The notes under the pieces are model-generated. The model ran no database searches and had not been told where the DNA came from. It saw only the letters and a program-made list of their open reading frames with translations. A DNA stretch of 64,000 bases, from assembly GCA_029834535.1 (NCBI GenBank), contig JAQMWT010000523.1:124001-188000 (forward strand). The letters are read 5' to 3'. The first letter of the stretch is position 1. Each line of letters opens with the position of its first letter. Of this stretch, positions 11,733 to 24,000 are shown in pieces. The position numbers and the translations under genes are program-made. Source of the stretch: Chrysophaeum taylorii. Lineage: Eukaryota; Sar; Pelagophyceae; Pelagomonadales; Pelagomonadaceae.

Positions 11733-11921
11733 TAGAGAGACAGAAAATTCAATTTAGGGTTAGGAACTCCCCCCCCTTAACCTCACACTCACACCTACAA
11801 CCACTAAATCGCTGTGTCGCACACCGTGCTGCTCTTTGTGTCGTTAGAGGACAGAACGAAAGGCAGCACTACCACTGCCACCATTCTCTACCAGAGGCAC
11901 AGCGATTTTTACTGTTCTCTA
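11733..11921 (+). repeat. Right terminal direct repeat of the element
   Basis: About 189 bp, longer than the left copy mainly by a short extra segment after CACTAAATCG. The ends align as an imperfect inverted pair of about 17 bp (TAGAGAGACAGAAAAT at the start; the reverse complement of the end begins TAGAGAACAGTAAAAAT). It lies about 130 bp beyond the VPS13 stop codon, so it may be part of that gene's 3' UTR. Confidence 0.75.
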
Positions 11922-12050
11922 GTTGGTTTCGAGCGACGACGTACGTTACGTACGTCCTCCGCTTCTTTTTTTCTTTGCAACAAATAGGTACAGCGAACGA
12001 GATACATAAGTACAGGTGGTGGGGTGCCTCCAGTGGAGGGAAAGGTGATG

Positions 12051-15000
12051 TCATCTGACGACGGCGCGAGGATGATGATCGTCAGGAGCTGGTCGATGAT
12101 CAGCTTCGTGGTCGTCCGACTCGTCACACGACAGGAGCTCGAGGAGGGCGTCCTTCGGCGTGGTCGCCTCGAGCGAGGCGGCATCACTCTGCGGCGGCAG
12201 GTCGTGGTCGGACCTTGAGGCGACAGCGTCGTCGTCGTCGTCGTCGTCGTCGTCTTCTTCGAGACTGTCGCTCGACTGGAGAGACCTCCTGGACGCGTGC
12301 AAGGCACCCATCATCTGCCGCGCCAGGGAGAAGTGCTGCGCCGAGTTCTTGCGAAAAGGGCCCGCCTCGAGGACGCTCGGCGAACCCTCGCTTTGGGAGT
12401 GCGCGAGCTCGTCAGTTTCGTCCCGTCGCGAGGCCCGGGCCCGGCGCCCGAGGGGCCGTCGTCGAAAAGACGGGGCTTTGAACTTGAGTCCGAGACCAAG
12501 CGACGGGCGCCCGAAGCGCCTCGCTACTGCGACGGTCGGGGGAAACGGCGCGTCGGAGGATCCCGGCGGGGTCCGATCGCCGCCGCTCGCAGACCTCTCG
12601 AGCATCGAGGGTCGTTCGAAGGCATCCGGCTCGGGCGCCGCCACCTCGTCCTCGACAAACTTGTCAAACTCGACGGCCGATATCGCGTTGTCGTAGAGCT
12701 TTTGCTTGAATAGCGCGATGCGATCCGTGTCGCGGGGATCGCGCTTGACTTTGGCCATCAAGCCTCGCGCCTGTTTGTGCCAGAGCTGCGAGCGCTCGAA
12801 AAGCGGGTGCCGGGGGGGAAGGGCCGCGAGCGCGGAGGAGGAGTGCCACTCGACGAGGGACAGGTTGTCGAGCACGCTTTCGATGCGACGAAAAGTGGCG
12901 AGCGGCGCGAGGGCTCGGGCGTCGGGGCCAAAATGCCAGTCGCCAAAGGTGACGCGGTTGGCGTCGCGCGAGGTCGCATCGTCCGGATGAATCACGTCGA
13001 AGTTTCCGAGGACCGCGTTGATCGCGTTGAACATGCTGACGAGGCTCTGGCGATCTCGGTGCTCGACCCCGATCTTGTGACAGCTGCCGTCCTCGTCGAA
13101 TTCGGCGCCGACCCACCGGAGGCCGCGGTGAAACGGCAGCCCCTCGTTGCCCGCGATTTGATGATGATGATGATGATGATGACTTCGGCCGACGACGCGG
13201 AGCGGATCCCGCGGCGATCCGTTGGGCCCTCGTATTATTTTCGACGGCCGCCGCGCGACGTACAACTCCAAGCCGCCCATGCTGCCCGTGTCGGCGAGGC
13301 TCGGCTCGACGATCGCGCGGTCGTCCGAAAGTAACGCCGCCCATTCGAGCTCCGTCTGGATGAGGCCGTGATCCTGCCGAAGCTTGGCGCAGATCGCGCG
13401 GTGCGGCGTCACGAGGAGCAGCTTGCCGGCGCGCTGAGTGCCGAGGAGCTCGGACCAGACGACGACTTCGGGCACGTCTATATTCACGCCGCCGGCGCCG
13501 TTTCGCGGTCGGCGCTGGACGAGAGGATGGTCGCGCAGCGTCGCGTGGCTCAGCGCGATGGCAAAGTCGTAGGGCAGGAGGCGCGAATCGATGCCAAAGG
13601 CCGCGCCAAAGCGCAGGCGCCTCACGGGCGCGCGGCGATCCGAGGTGAACTGCGTGGTGATTTGCTGGAGATGTTCGGTCGCGTGCGCGTACGCGTCGAT
13701 GACCCCGACGACGGGCTTGACGGCGACCCCGACGACGCCCTTGAACAAGCCCACGCAAAAGCCCTTGGCGCCGTCCTTCTGCGCGCCGCGATACGGATCC
13801 TCCACTATCCCCGTCACCCCGCGGACGAAGCCGCTTCCGACGTCCAGGAGAGGCTGGACGTGCGAAACTCGGCCGCGCTGCCCCTGGTTGACCCGCCACC
13901 GGTTGTAGTCGGCATCCAACACTGGGTACGCGACGATGCGGCCCACCGTTGTCGTCACGCGCGCCGCCGTCGTCAAAATGCCCGACGTCGCATTTCCGAC
14001 GAGGGAAAGCGTGCCTCGCATCGCGCCGAGCGCGAACGCCGACGGCCCGAGGAAAAGGCCCTCGGCCGGCTCGAAGAAAAAATCGCGCACGCCGGTACCG
14101 AGCGCGTTGACGAGCGACATGGGATTCCCGATGTAGTCGAGGCTCGCCACAAGTTTGTAGAGCTGCCGGAGGAGCGAGTTGAGGTAGTGCTCGCGAAGCG
14201 ACGACGCTATGTGTTCGGGCGTGTTGAACACGTGCCAGACGAAGAGCGCGTTCAGCTTGATCGGCGCGCCGTTCAGCGTGGCCGTCACCGACAGGAAAAA
14301 GTCCGCGAGCAGCTTGATGAACGCCTGGAGCGCGAGCCCGTGAAAATTGTGCAAGTAAATGTCGTGAACTGGGAGATACCGATCGACGGCCGGCGACGCG
14401 TCCGAGCCCTTCCCGATGGTAAGGTTTATTTTGACGGGAAACAAGCACAGCCGCTCGATGTATACCTTGCTCGCGGACCGCTGCTGTCGCGCGCTCGACG
14501 ACGGTCGCCGCGGCTTGGGCGTGCTAACTTTGGCAGCCGCGGCGGCGCCACCGGCTGTCGTCGCGGCGAGAGCAGTCGCCGAGGTGGCGCCGTCGCGCGC
14601 GACCGACGATCGAGGCGTCGTCTCGGCGGTAGAAGCGACGATGGAGGTATCATCCCAACAAAAGTCGTGCCGCACGGCCTCGCTCACGAAATGCCACAGC
14701 GCCAGCAACAGGCTCTGGTCTACGCGAATGTCGAGCTCTTGAAGCATGACGCTGATGTATTTGAAGCTCAAAAAATTTCCGTGCGGCTCCGAGTTGTTCC
14801 GACTCAGCCGAAGTTGGAACACGGGCTGTAGGCTGTCGGTCAGCGTTGGTGCCAGGACCACCGCTTCGTGGCACATCGGGAGCTGGTTGTCAATTTGGAC
14901 CCAGTTGATCCCCGTCGCGACCCTCGTCCGCTTATTCGACTCCTCGACGATGACGTCCACGTCGGACACCGTCGCGTGCAGGAGTGCCGTCGCCGACCGC

Positions 15001-18000
15001 GTCTTGCTGAGGGTCACCGAAAGACCAGCGAGCACGGCGCAGACGTAAAATTTCGTCGGATCTTGGTTTCGCGGATGGAACGGTTCCCAACGGAGCGCGA
15101 GCTGAATGGACATTTTTTCTTTAAATCCCGTTGGTGTCGCTTCCTCGCTCCCGTGCACCCACCAGTTCTCGCCGTCGTCGCCTTCAAAATGCACGCAGTC
15201 GTTCGCCGGAGCGAGCGGGAACCACCTGACGTATTCGTTGCGAGCCGAGAGGCACTCGAGCACGTTCATCATCGGCAGCTCGACGCGACCGATTTCCGCG
15301 TTGGACGCGACGTGCTCGGCGTAGATGCTCAACTGGAGCGTCCCAAAGCTCTTGTTGATTCCTTCCTCGACATCAATCCGCAACCTCTCCGAGATTTTCT
15401 TCTCGCGCTTGCGTTTCGACGACGACGCAGGCTGAGGGGGCATCTCGACGACGCCCTCCTCCGGCGTTTGATCGCGTGCCCAGCGATGCACGATTCCCGG
15501 TATTGATGGTGGGCTACGCATATCCACTGTTGGGCCATACCGCACGTTGAGGAAGACGTGACGCTCGGTCATATTCAGGTTGAGCGCCTGAAGTGGCTGA
15601 ATTTCGAGGATGCCGCCTTCCGTCTTTATTCGCGTATAGCTCTCACGCACGCGCTCGAGGATCGCGAGCCGTTCGAGCGCGTGTGCGTGCCGCATCTTGT
15701 GCCAGAAATACTCTGATTTTGAGACGCTGCTCGCGGGAAACGCCAACGACGACGACCACGACGCGGGCGGCGTTTCTTCCGCCGGTGCTAGCATTGGCAC
15801 TTTCCCGTCGCGGACGGCCTGCATGAGCTTTTCCCTCGCGCTCGCCCACTTTTGACGCCACTTCTGCTGCTGCTGACGGTGCTGTCGTTTCGCCACCGCG
15901 CGCGACGTCGGGGACAGGGCCTCGACGAGTTTGGAAAGAGGAATACCTTTTTGCGTCTGTTGCTGCACGTGGTGTACCGCGGTCGACTTGCGCCACAGCC
16001 TCGCTCCAGCTCGAGTTGCAATCAGCGTGCGCTCTTTGACCCTCAACTTTCGGAGCACGCCGAACATTGTAGGCTCGCGCTCGTAATCCTTGAGCTGTCG
16101 CGACAACGCGCGGCCGAGGTGCTGCTGACGCTGCTGCATTTTTAGCGATCGAAGTTGGTTCTGCTGTGCTTGGTGCATTTGCTCGAGCTGCTTCGTGTGA
16201 GCCCGTGCCGCTGCGTACTTCGAACGGAGCAACCCAAGGCGCGTATAAACCCATCGTACGCGTAGTCGAAGGTATCCCGTCACGATATCCTGGCTGCGGT
16301 ATATTTTCGCAGATCGCTGCATCAATGGGAACCAGCCCGTGTGCTCTTGCTCGTCCTGGAGATGCGACAGTTGCACGTCGCACTGACCAAGGAACGAGTG
16401 GGTGCCGAAGAGCGAAAACTCCTTCACTTTGACGCGCAACATGAAGCCTCGCTTACTTTCGGCCGCATCTTGGGGGACCTTCAATTCGAAAACCTGGTTT
16501 TCCCACTTGGGATTCAACGTTTTTTCGACGTAGTACGTGTAGTACCGCTTGCGCCTCATGAACTTATCCAAAGGGGTTTTCATGACTAGCACGCAGTACG
16601 GATCGGCAAACCCGTGCAAGGTCCGACTGAACAGATTTCGAGCTTCAATAACCTCGACGAACAATCTGTGAATAGTCGTAGGACCGAAATTATGCTGCAG
16701 CTTGTAGCGCCCGATTTGCGACGGGATTTGTCGCTCGTGTGTGACGCTCAAAGGATCCACCGACCTCGCGAGAAGCGGAACGTGGTCGTCACCCAAAGAA
16801 CGCGAGCCCAGATGCGAAGAAGAACAACGTTGTTCGCGTTCGCTAAGATATCCGACTTGCGACACATCAGACGCAGAGCGCGGTTTCGTTTGCGTGCTTG
16901 TTCTGAGTTCGTTTACGTTGGTCCCAATAAAAACTGTATTAAAGCCGCCGCCGCCGCCGCCGAAGCCGGCGAGCGTCTCGGCAGCTCCCACTTGCAAACC
17001 AAGACTGCGCTCGAACTCGTTGCGTCGAGCACGCTCGACGTTGAACGCGGTGTTCCTGATAGTGTTCTCTAGATCCGCGATCTGATCCACCATGTCTGGC
17101 TTGTCAGTGATCACAAGGACGCGCGTCGGTCCTTCGGCGTTGACCCGAGCGTAGATGAAGTCAGTCTCGGACGCGAAGTCTGATGCAACACTGGGAACAG
17201 CCAGCTTGTCCCTGTGGTTAATTTCGTCCATCTGAATCGTTCGCGTGGCGCCACCGGCGTCAGCAGCAGACGAGTCAGAAACGAGCAACCCAAGCCTCCC
17301 TAGTCTGAACGCTGCTCGCGGTTTGGTCCCGTACACCTCGCGCTCTGATTGGCCCGTGTCTGCAGCAACCCGCACTTGGAGTCGATGAGACTTCATAGGA
17401 TCTTCCCACACGTAGATGACGCTCGAACGCGGCCCGATCTCCATCCACGGAGCACCGAGCACATCCCTCTGTCGGTAGAGAACGCGATACGACGCGGACC
17501 GGTTCACGATTCGATACGGTGGAAACTTGGTATCCATCGGCACGACATCAAGTAGGACCGACGCACCGACGGCCTTGATTTCCACCGACACGTGCTCATC
17601 CTTGTATTCCTCCTCTTCGCCCTCCTCCTCGCGATCGCGATGATTTCCTCCGGCACTCGCGACTTCTTCGGGTGCTCGATGAAGAGCCCGCATTCGAATC
17701 ATTCGCATTCTCGCTTCGACAGATCGGAAACGCATTTCGACTGGCTCGCCACCTTGAAGGAGAGCTGTTGTTGCCTGGCGCATGGCAGCAATGGCATCAC
17801 CAAACGACAACTTCTTGAGCGACTGCCCGTTAATCTCCAGGAGTTCGTCGCCCTTCGTGATGTCCGTCTCGACCTGCGCCCAGGTTCTTGGCTTAACCCG
17901 CTTCACCACGATGCCTCGCTGTTTCCAGTCCGTTTCGAGCCATAAGCCAAGGTCGAATCGATTGCTATCAGCGTCGGCGGCCTCGGGCGGGACGACGACG

Positions 18001-21000
18001 GTGTACTCGTCACCCCGGCTCGAGAACGCGAGGGTCGGATCGTTCACCGAATGCGGAACTTTGAGGAAAAAGTCGTGCGCGACATCGACTGGAAAGGGCG
18101 GCGTCTTTTCAAACGGACCAGCAGGCTTCAGTTGAAGATTACGTTCGGCGCGCGCCTGGGGGAGATGGAACGGCCGGCTGGTGTCCGAAGGAACTTCGCC
18201 GATCAATTCGTCGCGATTGAGACCTAGAGCCTGGAACAGTCGAAGTGGTCGCTCGAGACGATTCAAGATGATGAATCGTGGAACGAAACGTACGACTTTT
18301 GTGAAAGCAGATCGAGCACCTGGTGCGAACGAGATTGAGAATCCGAGCTCGATCAGCCCTTTTTTAGGGTGTTTGACGGAGAGCACCTGCGAGACGCCGA
18401 TCGTGTCGAGAGAGAACGACGACGACCACTCCGAGTCGCCAACTTGAATCTGAACCTGGGGTGACTGCACGAAGAACGTCGTCGCCGCGCTCGCCAATCC
18501 ACGGCGACCCGCGTGCGCTCCAGTCGCCGTCTTCTTCCGTTTTGCGGCGGCCGCCGCCGCCGCCGCCGCCGCCGCCGACGACTTGCTGCGCGCGCTGCTG
18601 CTGCTTTCGGGCGACGACGACGACGACGAAGGGTTTGCTCGCACCGGCGCGCTTGCCATATTAAAATTGAACATGAACCCGCTCGAACACAGGAAGGCTT
18701 CGTCCATCTCCTGGGAAATTTGTTCGTGCGGTGGCTGGAGCGCGGGGCCCTTGCGCTCGAGTCGCTCGATCGCGAGCGGACCCGCGGCGCCGGGGAGCTT
18801 GGAGAGCGAAGCGAGTCTCGGGACGTACGACCACTCGCTCGATCTTGATGGAGATGCCAATTCCTGAGCTCCCCCAAAGACAGTGCCAGCAGGGAGTTGG
18901 TCCCGGGCTCCTTCTTGGGCGTACCGAATCGAATACTGCGTAAGGTTCACCATCCAAAAGGGAACGTACGCGATGACGTGCCGCTGGCCGCCGCCACCAA
19001 TGCGACTCGAGACGCAAATATCTAGTTTCTGGCCGATCTCGTCAGCGACGGTGGCGTAGGTGTCGACATCCGCGTGGTCGGCGAGGTCTTCGACGGGAGG
19101 ATGGATGACCGCGGGAGGGTCCACCGACCTGCAAAATTCCGGCAGCGAAACGCGGAGAGCGAGAGGGGCGTCGAGCCCGACGGTATGCACGGGGACCGAA
19201 CTTCCTGGAGATATTTGGTGATACCAAAGCCGATGCCCCGTCGAGGCGTGAACGAGCTCGAAATTCGCAACTTCGGAGAGGTAGTTCGTCATTTGCAACG
19301 GGGCGTGTACGAGAATCTCGTAGTCGACGGGCGCGTGCACCGGATTACCGACCGTCGACGGGTGCTTGTCCCCGTATGCTGGATACAACGGCGAACGTCG
19401 AACCTCGACGCAATAGCAGATTGGATGCTGGTATTGCACGCCGCAAAAGCGTCTCGAGCCGTTCTTACCAGGTTCCGCCGCCGCGCGGCGACGTCGACTA
19501 GCCTCGCCGTCGTCGGCTTCGACGATCGAGCATTCGACGCTGAGCGTCTGGGGGGGTGGCGTCCCGACGGCGGCGCGCGCGTTCTGGATTGGCGCGGCGC
19601 GGTGGTCCACGAAAATATTTTCGTCGGAGAACGGCGCTCGGACTACCGTGTCGTCGACGTTGATTGCCGACGATGCCGCGCCAGACGACGACGAGATTCC
19701 GTCCGCGAATTGCTCGCGCGAGTAATCCACCAAGTCGCGAAGCGCTATTCGGGAGTCGCCAAAAGTCGCTCGTCTGATCTCTCTCGAGGGTTTCCAGGAC
19801 AGCCCGCTCATATCAGGGCTGACACCATCACCTACGCTCAACTCGATTTCTTCTTGAGCCTCCTTGTCTTCGGGAACGCCCTGGGGGGTGCTAAAGACGC
19901 TACCTTTTTCTTCGGCCCGGCCCAAATCGCTCTCGCCCTCTCTCCGCCGATCGACGAGCGAACCGCCGCGCGTCGTCGCGAACGACCCCTCGTCGTTCAG
20001 GTCGTCGTCGTTCAGGTCGTCGTCGTCGTCGTCGTCTTTGTCCTCGCATTCGTGAAAGTAGTAAGCCTTGAAGGTAGCGCTTTCTGAACCCGCGGCCGTC
20101 GTCGTCCAGATAACGTTCCTGGATTCCGGGCGGCGGCGGCGGACATACGCTTCGCGGTGTTCGTCCGAGCAGCAGCCCATGGCCGAAGCCACATCGTCGC
20201 TCGTCGCAGGCCGCAGGCTGATCGCGCCGAGGCTCTGGGCATTCGAGCAGAGGAGAGCGTCGTGGATCGCCGCGACCGGCACGTGGCACGCGTCGTTCGG
20301 CGCGAGCACGAACGCGTGCGGATCGAAGTTATCCTCGAGCGGCTTGGACGACCCCGCCACCTCGTCGGTCGGTGTCGCCTCGGAGAAGAGGACGCCGGAT
20401 TTCTTGGACCCGCTGTCTGAGCGCGTGGCTCTTCGCTTCCGCGAGGAGAGATCCGAGATATCGAAGCGGAACTCGAGGGCGTGGCCGGCGCAATTGCGCA
20501 CGCCGAAAACCGAACGGAGAGCGAGCGTCCGCCCACCGCCATGAGCTTTGACATCGGCGGCGAGCCGCAGCGCATTGGTAAAGGCCCAGCTCCTGCGTGA
20601 TCCGTCTGCTGTTTGGCGCGACAGAACCGCGCTCGCGCCAACGCTGCCAATCATGGGGCGAAGCTCGTGGAACGACACGCCGGGTCGACGAAATTCGTTG
20701 ATACTCACGCGAACCCATCGGAAGCCAGGAAGCTGGACGTCGATTTCCTCGCTCTCTGGGTCGTGGAGTTCCCTCGCCGGTTGATTCAAAGACGCGACGA
20801 TACTAGGACCGCCGCTCTCGTCGCAGCAGCGCGATACGGCGTCCGCGCCTTCTTCGGAGAAAGCGACTTCTCGAACTCGTCGATTGTGAGGGATGGTTCG
20901 CGTCGCCGAAAAGTGAATGCGAATTTTATGATTGTTCTCGACGTAGACCAGGTACTGCGGAGCTCGACGATGCTCCTCCGAAGACATGTAAAACGCCTGG

Positions 21001-24000
21001 GGCTGGTACGCGCGAAGCTCCAACCCAGTTTGATTCGACAACGAGAACGCGTCGCGCGTGTGATCTGCCCTAGGCGCTCGCACGTGCTCGACCTGCCACA
21101 GGACTTCTTCTTCTTCTTCTTCTTCTTCTTCTCTTTCGCCGCCGCCGGCGCCGCCGCCAAAATTGTCGTTACCGAGACTCATTTCTGCTTTTGCCCGATC
21201 GGTTCCTGACGGCAGAATCAGGGTAGGCACGGTGTCGACGTAATCTCCCGAGGCCGATTCGGTCCTGGAGGGCGGTACCTGGTTGGCACCGTCCGTACCG
21301 TCGCCAGTTTGGTGGCGCCCGACGAGCGAGGACGCGGTTTTGACCTGAGGGTGCTGCTGCTGGGCGGACTTGTTGTTGGGTACGTTATTCTCGGCAGTCG
21401 CGTCGCCCCGCATCGCGGCGGTCTCGGCAAGAGTCGCGGCAACGATGCACGAAAGGCGCGCGAGGGGTTCCATCGCCGCGTCGGTCAAGTTCAAGTCCAA
21501 GCGCTTCGGGGCGCGTACGCAGACACCGTTGCCGCGGAAGCGCGCCGGGCGTCTCGCAGCATCTTCCGGTTCGGACAGGGTTCTGGGCCGGGTTGTCGTC
21601 GAAAATTCGAAATCATCATCGGCGTCATCATCGGGAGGAGGATACGACGCATCAAACGAGGTCTGCCTCGACATCACGTCATCGTGTTCTTGGCTTTGGT
21701 GGTTGTGGTTGCCGTGAGACGAGAGTTCGAGGATCAATTCGACCTCGAAGGGAGCTACGAAGGGTTCCCAGCACTTGAGCATCGAGTTGAAGTAGTCGGC
21801 GGCGATGGACGGCGCCGACACGATGACGTGAGTCGCGAGCGGCCGCGTCGCGGCCTCGGTTCCGACGGCGTAGGCGAGCGTCGGGTCCATGGTCCAGGTT
21901 GGCGTATCCGGGTCGTTCGAAGACAGGGTTGGAGGAGGGGGCGGCGGAGGATCTCCAGCAGCGAAGAGACTATCCGGACGAAACGAGGCGGACGGCGTTC
22001 GAGGCAGGAGCAAAGAAGCGAGATCCTCGGGCTGCTGGTGCCGCGCAGCACCATCTTGGTGCTGCGAGAAAGGCCGTCGGTCGTCGTTGTCGTTCGACGC
22101 GGGCGACGCGCGGCGCTGATCTATCGCGGACGTCAAAGAGGCGGCGCGCTCGAAGTTGTTCAGGAGCAGCGACTCGTCGACGTCGTGGGCGACGAAGGAC
22201 GCGCACGAGAGGCGGCGAAGCCGGACGCGCGCAATCGGCAAGTACTCCTCGAAGACGGAGTCGACGAGCGCCACGTCAATCGCTTCGACGCGAAGGCGCG
22301 CGCTCGAGGTCGAGCCCTCGTCCGTTCTTGCCTGCTGCGAGCCGTCAATCTTCAAGTCCGGCGCGCCGTATCGACCTTCCTCGTCGGCGTCGTCGTTCCT
22401 CTTGACCGTTTTGCGCTCGCGAAGTCTCGAAGTTGACGCGGCCGCCCGCTTCAAAGCTGGTCTGGCGGCGTCTCCTCGTTGTTGTTGTTGGATCTGCTGC
22501 GCTCGACGCGCTCGGCCGTCGTCGACCGAGCTCACGCAATAATGCAAACTCCCCGCAGTCGCGGTCGCGGTCGCGGTCGGGATGTTATCGTGCGCGTCGT
22601 GTCGTTGTCTGCGACGTCCGTTCGAGGGAGCCCGCGGGTTGTCGTAGCTCGGCGTGGTGGGCATATCCAGGTCTAGAGCGTCCTCTTCGTCGAACGGGCC
22701 GAGCAGGCTCGTCGCCATACTCGCGACGAGCATCGCGTCCTGCAGAGTGGTAACGACGCGCGAGCACTTGGGGTCCGCATCGGGGTCTACGGCACCGACG
22801 TGCGGGGGTTTGAACGGCGTGAGGCCCTCGGCTTTGGCCGCGCTATTCTCGTTCGCCTGCACCGAGCGGTGTCTCCCCGATACGAAGAGCGGGTCGCCGT
22901 CGAGCGCGGCAGCGAAGTCCTTGCGCGCGCCGAAACGACCGCTGATCGAGCCACCCGGGGGGCGGCACGCGCACGTTGGATAAGGCTCCACGGGCAGACC
23001 GGCGAGCACGGCGACGTCCCGCGGCGTTTCGACTGCTCGACGCGAGAGCGGCGACTGGAACCACGCGTCGACGTGATCGATGCGCGCGTCGTACGAATAC
23101 GAGAGGCCGAACGACGTCGAGCTGCAAATGACGCGCGAGGTTCGATAGGACTCGTGTGGACTGCAGTGCGGCGTATTGCTCGAAGAAGAAAACGCGCCGC
23201 CGCTCGAGCTCGGGTGGTGGTGGTGGTGGTCGTTAATACCGAGCCGCGTCGCGGCGTCGATTAAACGGCCCACGGACGCTCGGAGTCCGACCGCCGCGAC
23301 TTCGACGCGAAGCGAGTCGTCGGACGCGCTCGTCCATTGCACGAAAACACCGCTCTCGACGTCGAGCGTGATCGCCTTGAAGGAAGCCGTCTCGCGGGCG
23401 CGACTCCTCCGGGACGTCGCGCCGGCGTTGCTGCCGCTTTCCGGAACCAAGTTGACGAGGTCGCACTCGGCCACCGCGACGTACGGTCGGCTGCCCACGA
23501 CTTTGACGTCGATCGTTTTGGGCGGGCGGAGCGGCGGCAGGCGCTGTTGCTCGACGTAGGACGGCGGCCCGTCGAACTCGGCGGGCTGGGTGAAGTAGAG
23601 TTTGAAATAATCGGCGAGAAGCCACGCGAGGCCGAGATCTTTGGCGAGGATGTTGACGCTGTCGACGCTGACCGCGACGCACGCCGTCGCCTCCGTCACT
23701 CGAACCGTGACCAAACAGCCCCGCCGCGAAACGGGGGGGGCGAGAGAAGCCTCGGAGTGTTGGCGGCGGGGCGGATTTCCTCCCCCTCCTCCTCCGTCAA
23801 AGCCGGGAGGGATGATCGAGTGCCTTCCCTCGCGCAGGCCGAGCGCCGAGTCGCAGACGTATCGCTCGCCTTCGGGCAGCCGCTGATGCGGTGGCGCGAG
23901 CAGGAGCGAGTAGGGTGGGGCGTAGCCGGCGACGTGCGCGCGGGTATCCCTCATCGCGAGGCCTCGCACGCCAGCCGAGACGGTGACTGAATGACGCGCG

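Larger units (their letters stand above)
3462..11921 (+). mobile_element. Repeat-bounded, LTR-like element (broken fossil, about 8.4 kb)
   Basis: Two direct repeats of about 173 and 189 bp bound an 8.1-kb interior that differs sharply from its GC-rich surroundings: the + strand is G-poor and rich in C, A and T. The interior begins about 220 bp after the left repeat with a stretch (about 3856-5960) that reads as a coiled-coil, Pro/Thr/Ser/His-rich protein, in the place a gag-like gene would occupy. No reverse transcriptase, integrase, protease or transposase signature was recognised in the rest, and no clear polypurine tract precedes the right repeat. It looks broken, with several breaks. The terminal repeats differ at roughly 5% of positions plus indels, so it is not a recent arrival. 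A large nonautonomous LTR derivative is the favoured reading. Two separate small inverted-end elements flanking unrelated DNA is the alternative. It lies within about 130 bp of the VPS13 stop codon. Confidence 0.45.

Noticed and set aside
12664-14448. 594-residue minus-strand frame overlapping the VPS13 C-terminal region, and similar frames along the gene
   Set aside because: Arg/Ala/Pro-rich shadows in the wrong frame of a gene with clear family motifs.
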